From assembly GCF_000179915.2 (NCBI RefSeq), contig NC_014963.1:3658001-3722000 (forward strand): a stretch of DNA of 64,000 bases. The letters are read 5' to 3'. The DNA is from Terriglobus saanensis SP1PR4. Its GTDB lineage: Bacteria > Acidobacteriota > Terriglobia > Terriglobales > Acidobacteriaceae. The notes beneath the pieces were generated by a model. The model had not been told where the DNA came from and did not search any database. It saw only the letters and a program-made list of their open reading frames with translations. The position numbers were made by a program, and so were the translations under genes. Below, piece after piece: positions 51,538 through 59,694 of the stretch (positions are counted from its first letter, which is position 1; each line of letters starts with the position of its first letter).

Positions 51538-52434
51538 CTACTTTCCCTTGGGCGGATGTTCTGGATTCCAGAGCGGCTGCCCTGCCAGAATGTGATCCAC
51601 CTGCATCCCCGGAAACAGTGTGCGCAACTCCTGCGCACACTGTTCCATCCCCGGTTCTTCTGAAACCTCATGCCCAAGCAGGATGAGCGCCTTCGGACGC
51701 CCTTGCGCCACAGCATCGCGCACATACTCTACTGTCTCCCATTCGCTGGCCTCGCCTGCAATCAGCAGTTCCACCTGCGGCTGATTCAGTGCGAGCACCT
51801 GCCTCGACAATCCCGAGGAGCCCGGCAGCAAAGCCACATGCGAGATCGCAAGACTCGGGTCGCCTTCGACGCGAAGCGTGCGGATGTGTAATTTGAGCTC
51901 GAGCGCGCTGGCGAGCTGGCCCAGCGTCGTCTGCGGAATGGTGACGAAGTACTGGCCGAACGGACCGGCTGGATGCGGATAGTGCTCCCAGCCCAAGGCC
52001 TGATAGACACCCGTCAGAATGTGATCTCCCGCACGGTCGGCATGGATCTCGTCATGCAGGCGGTACACCACAAGATGGTGCTGCTCGATAAACGCGAGCT
52101 TCTCCTTGTACACAGGATCGTTGACGAATGCCGCCGTATCGTCGCGGTGGTTGTAGAAGGTGGGTTCGTGGCTGATGATCAGGTTATCCCCGCGACGAAC
52201 CGCTTCCCGCAGGACGTCCATCGTGTCGAGGAAGGTCGTCGCAATTCCCTTCACCGGCGTAGAGGGATCTCCGGCCTTGAGCGTATCGACTGTGTCCGGG
52301 GGCGGCGACGGCGCATAGCGATGTTGAATGCGTAACCATGTTTCACTCGCGCTCAGGGCTTGTGCGCTTGCCATCCCATGCAGAAGACCCAGACTGAAAA
52401 GAAGCGCGGAAAAATTTCGACAAGAGGTGTTCAT
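51538..52434 (-). CDS. exported NIF3-like protein
   Basis: A protein of 298 residues from ATG 52434 (MNTSCRNFSALLFSLGLLHG, signal peptide ending MASAQA); ATG 52452 is possible. NIF3-family metal-binding motifs are visible: DNLIISHEPTFYNH, LHDEIHADRAGDH, and late LIAGEASEWETVEYVRDAVA and ILLGHEVSEEPGM. NIF3 proteins are usually cytoplasmic and contain a di-metal site of uncertain substrate, so a predicted signal peptide is unusual. It lies 6 bp from the end of the TonB receptor, convergent with it, and 97 bp downstream of the dienelactone hydrolase gene. Confidence 0.85.
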   Translation of the reverse strand: MNTSCRNFSALLFSLGLLHGMASAQALSASETWLRIQHRYAPSPPPDTVDTLKAGDPSTPVKGIATTFLDTMDVLREAVRRGDNLIISHEPTFYNHRDDTAAFVNDPVYKEKLAFIEQHHLVVYRLHDEIHADRAGDHILTGVYQALGWEHYPHPAGPFGQYFVTIPQTTLGQLASALELKLHIRTLRVEGDPSLAISHVALLPGSSGLSRQVLALNQPQVELLIAGEASEWETVEYVRDAVAQGRPKALILLGHEVSEEPGMEQCAQELRTLFPGMQVDHILAGQPLWNPEHPPKGK

Positions 52435-52531
52435 CGCAAAGGGAGGTCGCATGCGCCATCGTAAATGGGAAGATACGTACTTGTCCTGGAGCTGCAACAG
52501 AACAAATCCCCCGCCTGCGCGAACAAATCGA

Positions 52532-53443
52532 TCAACCGCGTACGTATTTATTGAACCAATCGATGGTACGCTGCCAGGCGAGATCGGCCGCGGCCTTGTT
52601 GTAGCGTTCCGGCGTCGCATCGCAGTTGAAGCCATGCACTGCACCCGGATAGATATAGCCTTCATGCGGAATATTTGCCGCCGTCAACGCCTGGTCGTAA
52701 GCAGGCCACGTCGCTGCCGTGCCCTTGTCGAGCTCCCCGTGGTGAACAAGGACCGCTGCTTTGATCTTTGGAACATCGGATGCTGGAGGCGCGCCACCAT
52801 AGAACGGAACCGCAGCCGACAGATCCGCGCCCAGCCGGACTGCCAGCGTATTGGCCATACTGCCGCCATAGCAGAAGCCGATAACACCGATCTTTCCCGT
52901 GCAATCGGGACGCGCCTTCAGCCACTCGGCGGAAGCCACCATATCTTCGGTCATCTTCGCACGATCAATCTTGGCGAACATCTGACCGCCCTTGTAGTCG
53001 TCGCCTGGAAAGCCTCCTAACGAAGTCAGTCCATCCGGCGCAAATGCCATAAAGTTCGCGAGAGCCAAACGCCGCGCGATGTCTTCGATATGTGGGTTCA
53101 GGCCGCGATTCTCATGCACGACAAGAATGCCCGGGAGTTTCGTCGATGTAGCGGACCGCGTGTCGGCACTGACAGGCCGCACCAGATATCCCTTGATACT
53201 TCCGTTGCCCTTCGGCGAAGGTACGGTCTCATACGTGGCCTTGATCCGATCGTCGGTGCGGGAGACCTGCTGCCCCAGGGCATAGTTGGGCATCAAGCCT
53301 TCGACCATGGCGGACGCGGCTACACCGCCAACGGCTAACCGCTGTATGCCGTTCATAAAAGCACGACGGCTCATACCGCCATGGATGAACTGGTTGTAGA
53401 GTTCGATGGCTTCGAGGGGCAGTTTCGGTCTTGCCGGTTCCAT
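52532..53443 (-). CDS. Tat-exported dienelactone hydrolase-family protein
   Basis: A 303-residue alpha/beta hydrolase from ATG 53443 (MEPARPKLPLEAIELYNQFI). A twin-arginine-like signal starts at residue 24 (MSRRAFMNGIQRLAVGGVAA). The catalytic Cys is in IGVIGFCYGGSMAN, the Asp in HHGELDKGT and the His in GAVHGFNCDAT, the dienelactone hydrolase triad. Family members open lactones or hydrolyse esters in aromatic breakdown and other pathways; the substrate is unknown. An upstream in-frame codon at 53521 is less likely. Confidence 0.9.
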   Translation of the reverse strand: MEPARPKLPLEAIELYNQFIHGGMSRRAFMNGIQRLAVGGVAASAMVEGLMPNYALGQQVSRTDDRIKATYETVPSPKGNGSIKGYLVRPVSADTRSATSTKLPGILVVHENRGLNPHIEDIARRLALANFMAFAPDGLTSLGGFPGDDYKGGQMFAKIDRAKMTEDMVASAEWLKARPDCTGKIGVIGFCYGGSMANTLAVRLGADLSAAVPFYGGAPPASDVPKIKAAVLVHHGELDKGTAATWPAYDQALTAANIPHEGYIYPGAVHGFNCDATPERYNKAAADLAWQRTIDWFNKYVRG

Positions 53444-53529
53444 TGGCTGACTCCCGACGGGATCATAGCATCTCCTCTGGCAGACAGATGTCATCCAAAT
53501 CGCGATGCTGCTGAGGCTCATTGATCAGT

Positions 53530-53931
53530 TCACTTGCTGCTCGTCTGCCGCGCCTTCGGCTTGCTCTTGCTCTCGAGATTGAGCGCAACTGCGGCGCGAA
53601 TGAGATCCTTCAAGGCCGCCTCATGGAGCTTGTCGCCTTCGTGGATATCGATGGCGCGCCGGACCTTTCCGTCGAGGCTGGAGTTGAATAGACCGGAAGG
53701 GTCCTTCAACGAAGCTCCCTTGGCAAAGGTCATCTTGACGACTTTCTTGTACGTCTCTCCCGTGCAAACGATGCCGCCATGGGACCAGACGGGAGTTCCC
53801 ATCCACTTCCACTCTTCGACGATCTCAGGATCCGCTGCGTGGATGACTTCGCGCACCTTCGCGAGCATCTTCCCTCGCCAGTCTCCGAGCGCCTTGATCT
53901 TCTCGTCGATGAGTACTGATGCGGATTCCAT
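53530..53931 (-). CDS. DUF1801-family protein
   Basis: A 133-residue cytoplasmic protein from ATG 53931 (MESASVLIDEKIKALGDWRG) with AGGAGGGG 9 nt upstream; an in-frame earlier codon would add 27 residues. The DUF1801 pattern is clear: KVREVIHAADPEIVEEWKWM, GTPVWSHGGIVCTGETYKKV and KVRRAIDIHEGDKLHEAALK. Function of the family is not established. It lies between a LysR gene and the dienelactone hydrolase gene on the same strand. Confidence 0.88.
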   Translation of the reverse strand: MESASVLIDEKIKALGDWRGKMLAKVREVIHAADPEIVEEWKWMGTPVWSHGGIVCTGETYKKVVKMTFAKGASLKDPSGLFNSSLDGKVRRAIDIHEGDKLHEAALKDLIRAAVALNLESKSKPKARQTSSK

Positions 53932-54017
53932 CGGGAGTGTCCCCTCCTGCACGGCTCCAACTCTCGCACCCAATTTATCTGCGTTCCGCGTAACCTGCAA
54001 CCTCTGCAACAAGTTCT

Positions 54018-54941
54018 TTAGCGCGCCTTGCTTGAGACGCGGGAGACGAATTCGTCGAACCGCGAAAGCAGCACCTGCAGCACCGGCGAGGAGTTGTCTT
54101 TCTTATAGCCAAGGCATAAGTCGATCGTCGGCGGCTTGCCCTTGAGTGGACGGCTCGTCACCGAACCGGGAAGCAGATTCTTCGCATACGTGGGCAACAG
54201 AGCGACACCGTGCGTTGATGTAATGAGGGACATCACCCCAGCCAGATTGTCCACCTCATGGCTGGGTTTGATCTTGATCCTGCATTGCTTTAGATACGCG
54301 TCGATTACCCTGCGCAAGGCTGGAGGTCGGCCCAGTCCGCTCAGAGCTTTGCCCGATACGCTCAGGAATGTTTCGCGCACAATCTCACGCGGGTCGATTG
54401 ACTTCAATGCCGTAAGTCGATGATCGCTCGGCATAAAGACCTCCAGGGGCTCCTTCGCAAGGACGCGGAAGTTCAGGTCGGATGTTCCGTCTTCTCGTCG
54501 AAGAAAAGCCGCGTCGATGCTGCCGTTTGAAAGACCCACCGCGAGTTGGGGAGAGACCTGGCTTGAGACGACAACATGGATCTTCGGCAACTCATCGCGC
54601 AGAAGCTGCAGCGCTTCGGGAAGCCACGTGGATTCGTGCCCGGTTAAAAATCCCAACACAAAGTATGGCTTGGCAGGTTCCGCCAACCTGCGCGCTGACT
54701 CCACCGCGATCTCCACCTGCGATAACACCACGCGCGCATGGTCAAGAAAAACTCTCCCCGCCGCTGTGAGTTCTACGCCACGTACGCTGCGTGTAAGAAG
54801 CTGAGCCCCGACCTCCGCCTCCAGATCGTTGATCTGCCGACTCAGAGAGGGTTGGGTCGTGTGCAGTTTTTGGCCTGCAGCGACCGTGAGACTTCCCGCC
54901 TCTGCGACTGCGATGAAATATCTGAGATGCCTAAGTTCCAT
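54018..54941 (-). CDS. LysR-family transcriptional regulator
   Basis: A 307-residue LysR regulator from ATG 54941 (MELRHLRYFIAVAEAGSLTV). The helix-turn-helix is AAGQKLHTTQPSLSRQINDL, followed by a two-lobed effector domain. It is divergent from the SDR gene at 55145 across 203 bp that contain an 8-bp inverted repeat, so the SDR is its likely target. The starting-codon region of the longer frame (codon at 54983) has no added support. Confidence 0.93.
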   Translation of the reverse strand: MELRHLRYFIAVAEAGSLTVAAGQKLHTTQPSLSRQINDLEAEVGAQLLTRSVRGVELTAAGRVFLDHARVVLSQVEIAVESARRLAEPAKPYFVLGFLTGHESTWLPEALQLLRDELPKIHVVVSSQVSPQLAVGLSNGSIDAAFLRREDGTSDLNFRVLAKEPLEVFMPSDHRLTALKSIDPREIVRETFLSVSGKALSGLGRPPALRRVIDAYLKQCRIKIKPSHEVDNLAGVMSLITSTHGVALLPTYAKNLLPGSVTSRPLKGKPPTIDLCLGYKKDNSSPVLQVLLSRFDEFVSRVSSKAR

Positions 54942-54969
54942 GCCTGATAAGCATAACTCCCCAGCCTTC

Positions 54970-55005
54970 AAAGTATTTTTCAAAAGCGGGAAGCGCGAAT
55001 ACTTT
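54970..55005. promoter_or_regulatory. inverted repeat in the LysR/SDR divergent region
   Basis: AAAGTATT (54970-54977) and AATACTTT (54998-55005) are perfect inverted copies with a 20-bp spacer, between the divergent LysR and SDR genes. A LysR operator is plausible; nothing else stands out in 54942-55144. Confidence 0.4.
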
Positions 55006-55144
55006 CTCTTCTGACGAGTGATTTCGTTTCATCACACCTACTGAATATTCATCTGTCCAGCAAAGGCCATGCGCTGGAAGCAGGAATAGGGCCCGCAGTT
55101 GCGGGTTGGAACGATGATCATTCGCGTATTAAAAGGAGATTCTA

Positions 55145-55885
55145 ATGTCGAAGTTAGTCAACAAAGTGGCACTCGTAACCGGCGGTTCCAGGGGTATCGG
55201 CGCAGCGATCGCGAAACGTCTGGCTGCAGATGGAGCGAGTGTCGCCATCACGTACGCGAAGGACGCCACTTCGGCTTCCGCCGTAGTCCAGGCGATTGAA
55301 CTCGCTGGCGGAAAAGCAGTTGCGATCCAGGCCGATGCCGCCAGCATCGAAGCCGTCGAGAGCGCGGTAGAGAAGACTGTTGCGACGTTTGGTCGACTGG
55401 ACGTGCTGGTGAACAACGCTGGCACGGCCATTCCAAAGACGTTCGAGGAGACGTCTCTGGAAGAGATGGATCACATGATCGACCTCAACCTGCGAGGCGT
55501 CTTCATTGCGACGAAGACGGCTCTGAAGCACATGAAGGACGGCGGACGCATCATTATGATCGGTTCGTGTGTGGGCGAGCGCGTCCTGACGCCGGGGCTT
55601 GTGGCTTACTCGGCCACAAAAGGGGCCGTCAAGATGTTTGCGCAAGGCTTGTCCAGAGAGGTCGGGAGCCGAGGCATTACGGTCAACAACGTCCAGCCGG
55701 GACCGATCGACACGGACCTAAATCCCGCTTCAGGCGATTGGGCTGTACCGCAGAAGGCGGCCACGGCGCTTAATCGCTACGGTCGTGTAGAGGAAGTCGC
55801 CGCATTGGTAGCCTTCATCGCCGGTCCGGAGTCCTCCTACATTACCGGAACAAACCTGACCGTGGACGGCGGAACGAACGCATAA
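55145..55885 (+). CDS. SDR-family oxidoreductase (FabG-like)
   Basis: A 246-residue classical SDR with a strong SD (AAAGGAG 7 nt upstream). Cofactor motif VTGGSRGIGAAIAKRLAADG, NNAG in VLVNNAGTAIP, catalytic residues in MIGSCVGERVLTPGLVAYSA-TK, and QPGPIDTDLNP then SYITGTNLTVDGGTNA at the end. It resembles FabG but is not near fatty-acid genes. It is divergent from a LysR gene that probably controls it. Substrate unknown. Confidence 0.92.
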   Translation: MSKLVNKVALVTGGSRGIGAAIAKRLAADGASVAITYAKDATSASAVVQAIELAGGKAVAIQADAASIEAVESAVEKTVATFGRLDVLVNNAGTAIPKTFEETSLEEMDHMIDLNLRGVFIATKTALKHMKDGGRIIMIGSCVGERVLTPGLVAYSATKGAVKMFAQGLSREVGSRGITVNNVQPGPIDTDLNPASGDWAVPQKAATALNRYGRVEEVAALVAFIAGPESSYITGTNLTVDGGTNA

Positions 55886-55917
55886 CCAGCTTCCGCGTCT
55901 GGTTTGCCCCGGCCACC

Positions 55918-55923
55918 TACAAT
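55918..55923 (+). promoter_or_regulatory. -10 box (TACAAT) before the cysteine desulfurase gene
   Basis: TACAAT ends 10 nt before ATG 55933, with no SD; a near-leaderless message is likely. Confidence 0.45.
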
Positions 55924-55932
55924 CAAAGCAGC

Positions 55933-57048
55933 ATGTCTCGCATCTACCTCGACGCCAACGCCACCACGCCCGTCCTCCCCGAGGTCGTGGAGGCCATGCG
56001 TCCCTTCTGGTTCGAGACCTTTGGCAACGCGTCGTCGATCCACCAGAGCGGCCAGCACGCCCGCTCCGCTATCGACGACGCCCGCCAGCACCTCGCTGCC
56101 CTCCTCGGCTGCCGCGCAACTGAAATCATCTTCACCTCCGGCGGCACCGAGAGCGATAACCTCGCCCTCTTCGGCACCCTTCGCGCAGGCGACCACTGCA
56201 TCACCACCGCTATCGAGCACCACGCCGTCCTCCACGCTGCGGAAGAACTGGCCAAGCGCGGCATCGACCTCACCATCGTACCTCCGACTCCTGATGGCCT
56301 CATTACGCCCGAGTCCATCCAAGCAGCGCTCAAGCCCAACACAAAGCTCATCAGCGTCATGCTCGGCAATAACGAAACCGGGATCCTGCAGCCAATCGCC
56401 GCCATCGCAGAGATCGCCCACGCCGCCGGTGCCCTTCTCCATACGGACGCGGTTCAGGCTGTCGGCAAGATCCCCATCGACGTCAAAGCCCTCGGCTGCG
56501 ACCTCCTCTCGCTCAGCGGCCACAAGATGCACGCCCCCCAGGGCATCGGCGCGCTCTACGTCCGCAAAGGCATCCCACTCCAGCCTCTTCACTATGGGGG
56601 AGCGCACGAGCGCGAACGTCGCGCGGGCACGGAAAACGTTCCCGGCATTGTCGCCCTCGGCAAAGCCGCGCAACTCGTCCAGCTAAAGAACGATACCGCC
56701 ACCCTCCGCGACCGCCTCGAAGACGCCCTTCTGAAGATCCCCGGCACCCAGGTCAACGGAACTGCCGAGCGCCTTCCCAACACCACCAACCTTCGTTTCG
56801 ACGGAATCGACGCCGATGCCCTCGTCATCGCCCTCGATCTGCAGGGGATCGCGACCTCCGCTGGCTCCGCCTGCCAGTCCGGAAGCACGGAGCCGTCGCA
56901 TGTGCTACTCGCCATGAGACTTACGCACGATGAAGCAAAAGCCAGCCTGCGGCTCTCCCTAAATTGCCTCAATACCGCTGCTGAAATCGATCAGGCAGCG
57001 ACCATCATCACCTCTACGGTCGCCCGCCTCCGCGCAACGGCGCTCTAA
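55933..57048 (+). CDS. cysteine desulfurase (NifS/IscS family)
   Basis: A 371-residue PLP enzyme that takes sulfur from cysteine as a persulfide. The PLP lysine is K198 (LLSLSGHKMHAPQGI) and the active Cys is C314 (ATSAGSACQSGSTEPSHVLL). Other conserved parts are YLDANATTPVLPEV, IIFTSGGTESDNLAL, SVMLGNNETGILQPI and HTDAVQAVGK. The long loop with Cys314 fits the group I (IscS/NifS) enzymes. mnmA follows by 19 bp, so this desulfurase very likely supplies sulfur for tRNA 2-thiolation. Fe-S cluster roles cannot be excluded. Confidence 0.95.
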   Translation: MSRIYLDANATTPVLPEVVEAMRPFWFETFGNASSIHQSGQHARSAIDDARQHLAALLGCRATEIIFTSGGTESDNLALFGTLRAGDHCITTAIEHHAVLHAAEELAKRGIDLTIVPPTPDGLITPESIQAALKPNTKLISVMLGNNETGILQPIAAIAEIAHAAGALLHTDAVQAVGKIPIDVKALGCDLLSLSGHKMHAPQGIGALYVRKGIPLQPLHYGGAHERERRAGTENVPGIVALGKAAQLVQLKNDTATLRDRLEDALLKIPGTQVNGTAERLPNTTNLRFDGIDADALVIALDLQGIATSAGSACQSGSTEPSHVLLAMRLTHDEAKASLRLSLNCLNTAAEIDQAATIITSTVARLRATAL

Positions 57049-57067
57049 ACCTGCGAAAATAGGGGTA

Positions 57068-58237
57068 ATGCAGTTGGAAGCCCCAAACTCGACCATAGCC
57101 GAAGCGCCTATCGCGGTAGTCCCCATAGCCGTTGCTATGTCCGGAGGAGTCGACTCCTCCGCCGTCGCCGCGCTTCTGCGCTCGCAGGGGCACACGCTCG
57201 TCGGTCTCACCCTGCAGCTCTGGAACCAGCGCCGCCTCGCCGGACACGAAGGCATGCCCGAGCAGGTTCGTGGCCGCTGCTGCTCCATCGACGACGTCTA
57301 CGACGCCCGCCGTGTGGCCGAGCAGCTTGAGATCCCCTATTACGTTGTAAACCAACAGGAGCGCTTCGAAGCCGACGTCGTCAAGCCCTTCGTCGCCGAG
57401 TACCTCGCCGGGCGCACACCGATCCCCTGCACCCTTTGCAACAATCACCTCAAGTTCGACCAGCTTCTCCTCACCGCCCGTCAGATTGGCGCGGAGAAGA
57501 TCGCCACCGGCCACTACGCCCGCAACGAGTTCGACGTGGCCCGAAACCGCTGGATCCTCAAACGACCCACCGACCGCAGTAAGGACCAGACCTACTTTCT
57601 ATTCGGTCTCACACAGCCACAGCTCGCTCGCACGCTCTTTCCGCTCGGCCACATGGAAAAGCCAGCTGTCCGCGCCATGGCCGAAGAGCATGACCTCGCC
57701 GTCGCCCACAAGCCCGACTCGCAGGAGATCTGCTTCATACCCGGTGGCGACTACAAGGCTTTCCTCGCGGCCTACCTCGACGATCAGGACCAGGCCATGC
57801 CCGACACCGCAGGCGAACTCGTCGACACCACGGGAAACACCGTCGGCCACCACACCGGGATCCACAACTTTACCGTCGGCCAGCGCAAGGGCGTGCAGCA
57901 GAACCTCAATGCGCACGCGGCTTCGCCCTTCTACGTCCTGGGCATCGATGCCACCACGCACAACGTTACCGTAGGTTCCGACGATGATCTCTTCGTCCGT
58001 ACGGCAAGGATCGATCGCCTCAACTGGATCTCGATTGCTACTCTCGAAACGCCGCTTCGCGTTGAAGCAAAGATCCGCCACCGCCATGAACCTGCGCCCG
58101 CTACCATCGCGCCCAACGAAGACGGCACCATCACCCTCACATTCGACGAGCCACAGCGTGCCGTCACGCCCGGCCAGTCCGCCGTCTTCTACCAGGACGA
58201 TGAAGTCGTTGGCGGCGGTTGGATCAGCAGCAATTAG
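57068..58237 (+). CDS. mnmA: tRNA-specific 2-thiouridylase MnmA
   Basis: A 389-residue ATP-dependent enzyme that makes 2-thiouridine at position 34 of tRNAs for Lys, Glu and Gln. The PP-loop is VAMSGGVDSSAVAALL (residues 22-37). The two catalytic Cys are in TPIPCTLCNNHLKFD and PDSQEICFIPGGDY, and ATGHYARNEF and SKDQTYFLFGL are typical. The N-terminal 20 residues before the PP-loop are longer than usual. It is cotranscribed with the cysteine desulfurase gene. Confidence 0.96.
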   Translation: MQLEAPNSTIAEAPIAVVPIAVAMSGGVDSSAVAALLRSQGHTLVGLTLQLWNQRRLAGHEGMPEQVRGRCCSIDDVYDARRVAEQLEIPYYVVNQQERFEADVVKPFVAEYLAGRTPIPCTLCNNHLKFDQLLLTARQIGAEKIATGHYARNEFDVARNRWILKRPTDRSKDQTYFLFGLTQPQLARTLFPLGHMEKPAVRAMAEEHDLAVAHKPDSQEICFIPGGDYKAFLAAYLDDQDQAMPDTAGELVDTTGNTVGHHTGIHNFTVGQRKGVQQNLNAHAASPFYVLGIDATTHNVTVGSDDDLFVRTARIDRLNWISIATLETPLRVEAKIRHRHEPAPATIAPNEDGTITLTFDEPQRAVTPGQSAVFYQDDEVVGGGWISSN

Positions 58238-58270
58238 CTTTCGATAGACATCAAGACAAAACAACAAAGC

Positions 58271-58302
58271 AAAAGGCCCATCCGGATCCGGATGGGCCTT
58301 TT
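58271..58302. terminator. bidirectional intrinsic terminator
   Basis: A perfect 32-nt palindrome with arms AAAAGGCCCATCCGGA and its reverse complement. A-run and T-run at the ends serve mnmA from the left and the minus-strand gene from the right. Confidence 0.9.
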
Positions 58303-58320
58303 GGCTGAATTCAAAACTAC

Positions 58321-58953
58321 TTAAGCGTGATAATCCTCGCCCTCACCCATACGTTCTTCGCCTTCGTGAGAGTCGTACCTGCTGCCGTAGCGGGCAACGT
58401 ACGGATTCGCCTTTGGCGTAACCCGCGTTTTCAGCTTGTCCACAGCGGCCTTTACCGCAGCTACAGCACCGACAAACTGCTTCACGGGAGCCATAATGGC
58501 ATGCTGGATGGAATGTGTAATCGTCTGCGCTCCATTCAAAGCATCCGTCGTGATCTGATCCACATGCGCGGCCTGCTTCTGCGTCTTTCGGGTCAGATCG
58601 CTCAAAAGGGCGTCAATTTCAACTGCCTTGGCACGCGCAATCTCGCTGATTTCGACGGCGTTCGAAGTGATCTTGCGTACCTTTGGGCTCGTTTCATCTA
58701 CAACAGCCTGCACGCTGGAGAGCAGCGGCATCGCTTTACCGTGCATCTGCGTGATCAAACCCAGAATCTCTTTACGCGCCTTGGCTCCCGCCAGCGCGAA
58801 GCTGATCAGAATGCCGCATTGAATGACGACGGCCAGCGTGACTGCGCCGGCAAAAATCATCAACACGGTGACTTGGCTCTGGGTCAACCCACCCACCGTC
58901 ATACCGTCGGTCTGCAAGAGCAAAGCAGGCATTATTGTCGTCAAGTGCATCAC
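58321..58953 (-). CDS. membrane protein with helical tail (DUF948-like), unknown family
   Basis: A 210-residue protein with one membrane helix (about residues 29-54, TVLMIFAGAVTLAVVIQCGI) and a long amphipathic helical region (VQAVVDETSPKVRKITSNAV, EIARAKAVEIDALLSDLTRK). The C-terminus is charged and Tyr/Arg/Gly-rich. The layout resembles DUF948/YtxG-like proteins often found beside YtxH proteins, and a YtxH-like gene lies directly upstream. Two adjacent Met codons (58953, 58950) could start it. Function unknown, possibly envelope stress. Confidence 0.75.
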   Translation of the reverse strand: MMHLTTIMPALLLQTDGMTVGGLTQSQVTVLMIFAGAVTLAVVIQCGILISFALAGAKARKEILGLITQMHGKAMPLLSSVQAVVDETSPKVRKITSNAVEISEIARAKAVEIDALLSDLTRKTQKQAAHVDQITTDALNGAQTITHSIQHAIMAPVKQFVGAVAAVKAAVDKLKTRVTPKANPYVARYGSRYDSHEGEERMGEGEDYHA

Positions 58954-58991
58954 AGCGCCTCAGTTCTAAATAGAAAGTTTTGGTCAAGCAA

Positions 58992-59016
58992 GACGGGACC
59001 CTGCTTGGGTCCCGTC
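58992..59016 (-). terminator. 10-bp perfect hairpin between the YtxH-like gene and the next gene
   Basis: GACGGGACCC-TGCTT-GGGTCCCGTC. On the minus strand it follows the YtxH-like gene stop. There is no long T-run, so partial termination or message stabilisation is as likely. Confidence 0.55.
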
Positions 59017-59036
59017 CAGAAGTCTACTTCAACAGA

Positions 59037-59429
59037 TTACGAGTTTTGAATCTGTTGTCCGGCTTCGCTGATCTGATCGCCCGTGTTCTCGGTGGCCTTG
59101 CCAAACGCCTGCTTGCCAGCATCCACAGCAGCCGCAACCTTACCCTGCTGCTCCTGGAGGTAGTCCTTACCCTTGTCTACGTACTCGCTCCACTGGGTAC
59201 GGCCCTTTTCGTAGTACTCGCGGCCTTTTTCGGCATACTGACCAACCTGCTCCTTGCCCTGATCGACATACTGGTTGGCCTTTTCGCGCGCATCACGCGC
59301 ACTCGCTGCCAAGTCCTCGCGGGTCTCTTTCCCGCTCTTCGGTGCATACAGAACACCGGCCAGGGCGCCGATACCCAGCCCTGCAAGAAACCATCCCAAA
59401 CCGCTTACGTTGCTCTCGTTATCTGCCAT
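59037..59429 (-). CDS. YtxH-domain protein
   Basis: A 130-residue protein with the YtxH beginning WFLAGLGIGALAGVLYAPKS-GKETRED: a Gly-rich membrane helix followed by a basic turn. The rest is a repeated, charged helical segment with 11-residue-like repeats (EKGREYYEKGRTQWSEYVDK, GKDYLQEQQGKVAAAVDAGK), resembling LEA-type stress proteins. It probably protects the cell under stress; no direct evidence. It is followed by a hairpin and the DUF948-like gene on the same strand. Confidence 0.85.
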   Translation of the reverse strand: MADNESNVSGLGWFLAGLGIGALAGVLYAPKSGKETREDLAASARDAREKANQYVDQGKEQVGQYAEKGREYYEKGRTQWSEYVDKGKDYLQEQQGKVAAAVDAGKQAFGKATENTGDQISEAGQQIQNS

Positions 59430-59694
59430 TTTTTTGTCCTTATCTTCCCGTCGGGAGTGCGTTTATGTCCAGCTCGTAGCGGCATGCCCGTGACGGCGCA
59501 ATTGCTTCCCTAAACTGGATGCCGAACTTCTGGCGAAGGTTTGCTGACGCTCCAATGATGGCATATTCAACCCGCCAATTTAGAACTCTTTGAAAGAGCG
59601 GGCAACCATGCTCCATTTCGGGCTACTTTAAGTTTTTTTTCCCCACAAAAGACAAATTGGGGAATGAAATCGAAGTTCGCGTGTTTTAGCTCCA
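59430..59694. other. 265-bp intergenic region without a gene
   Basis: It separates the divergent YtxH-like and glycosyltransferase genes. It contains T8 after CTTTAAG (near 59625-59640) and an AT-rich stretch, likely promoter and leader sequence. No RNA gene or repeat was recognised. Confidence 0.5.
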
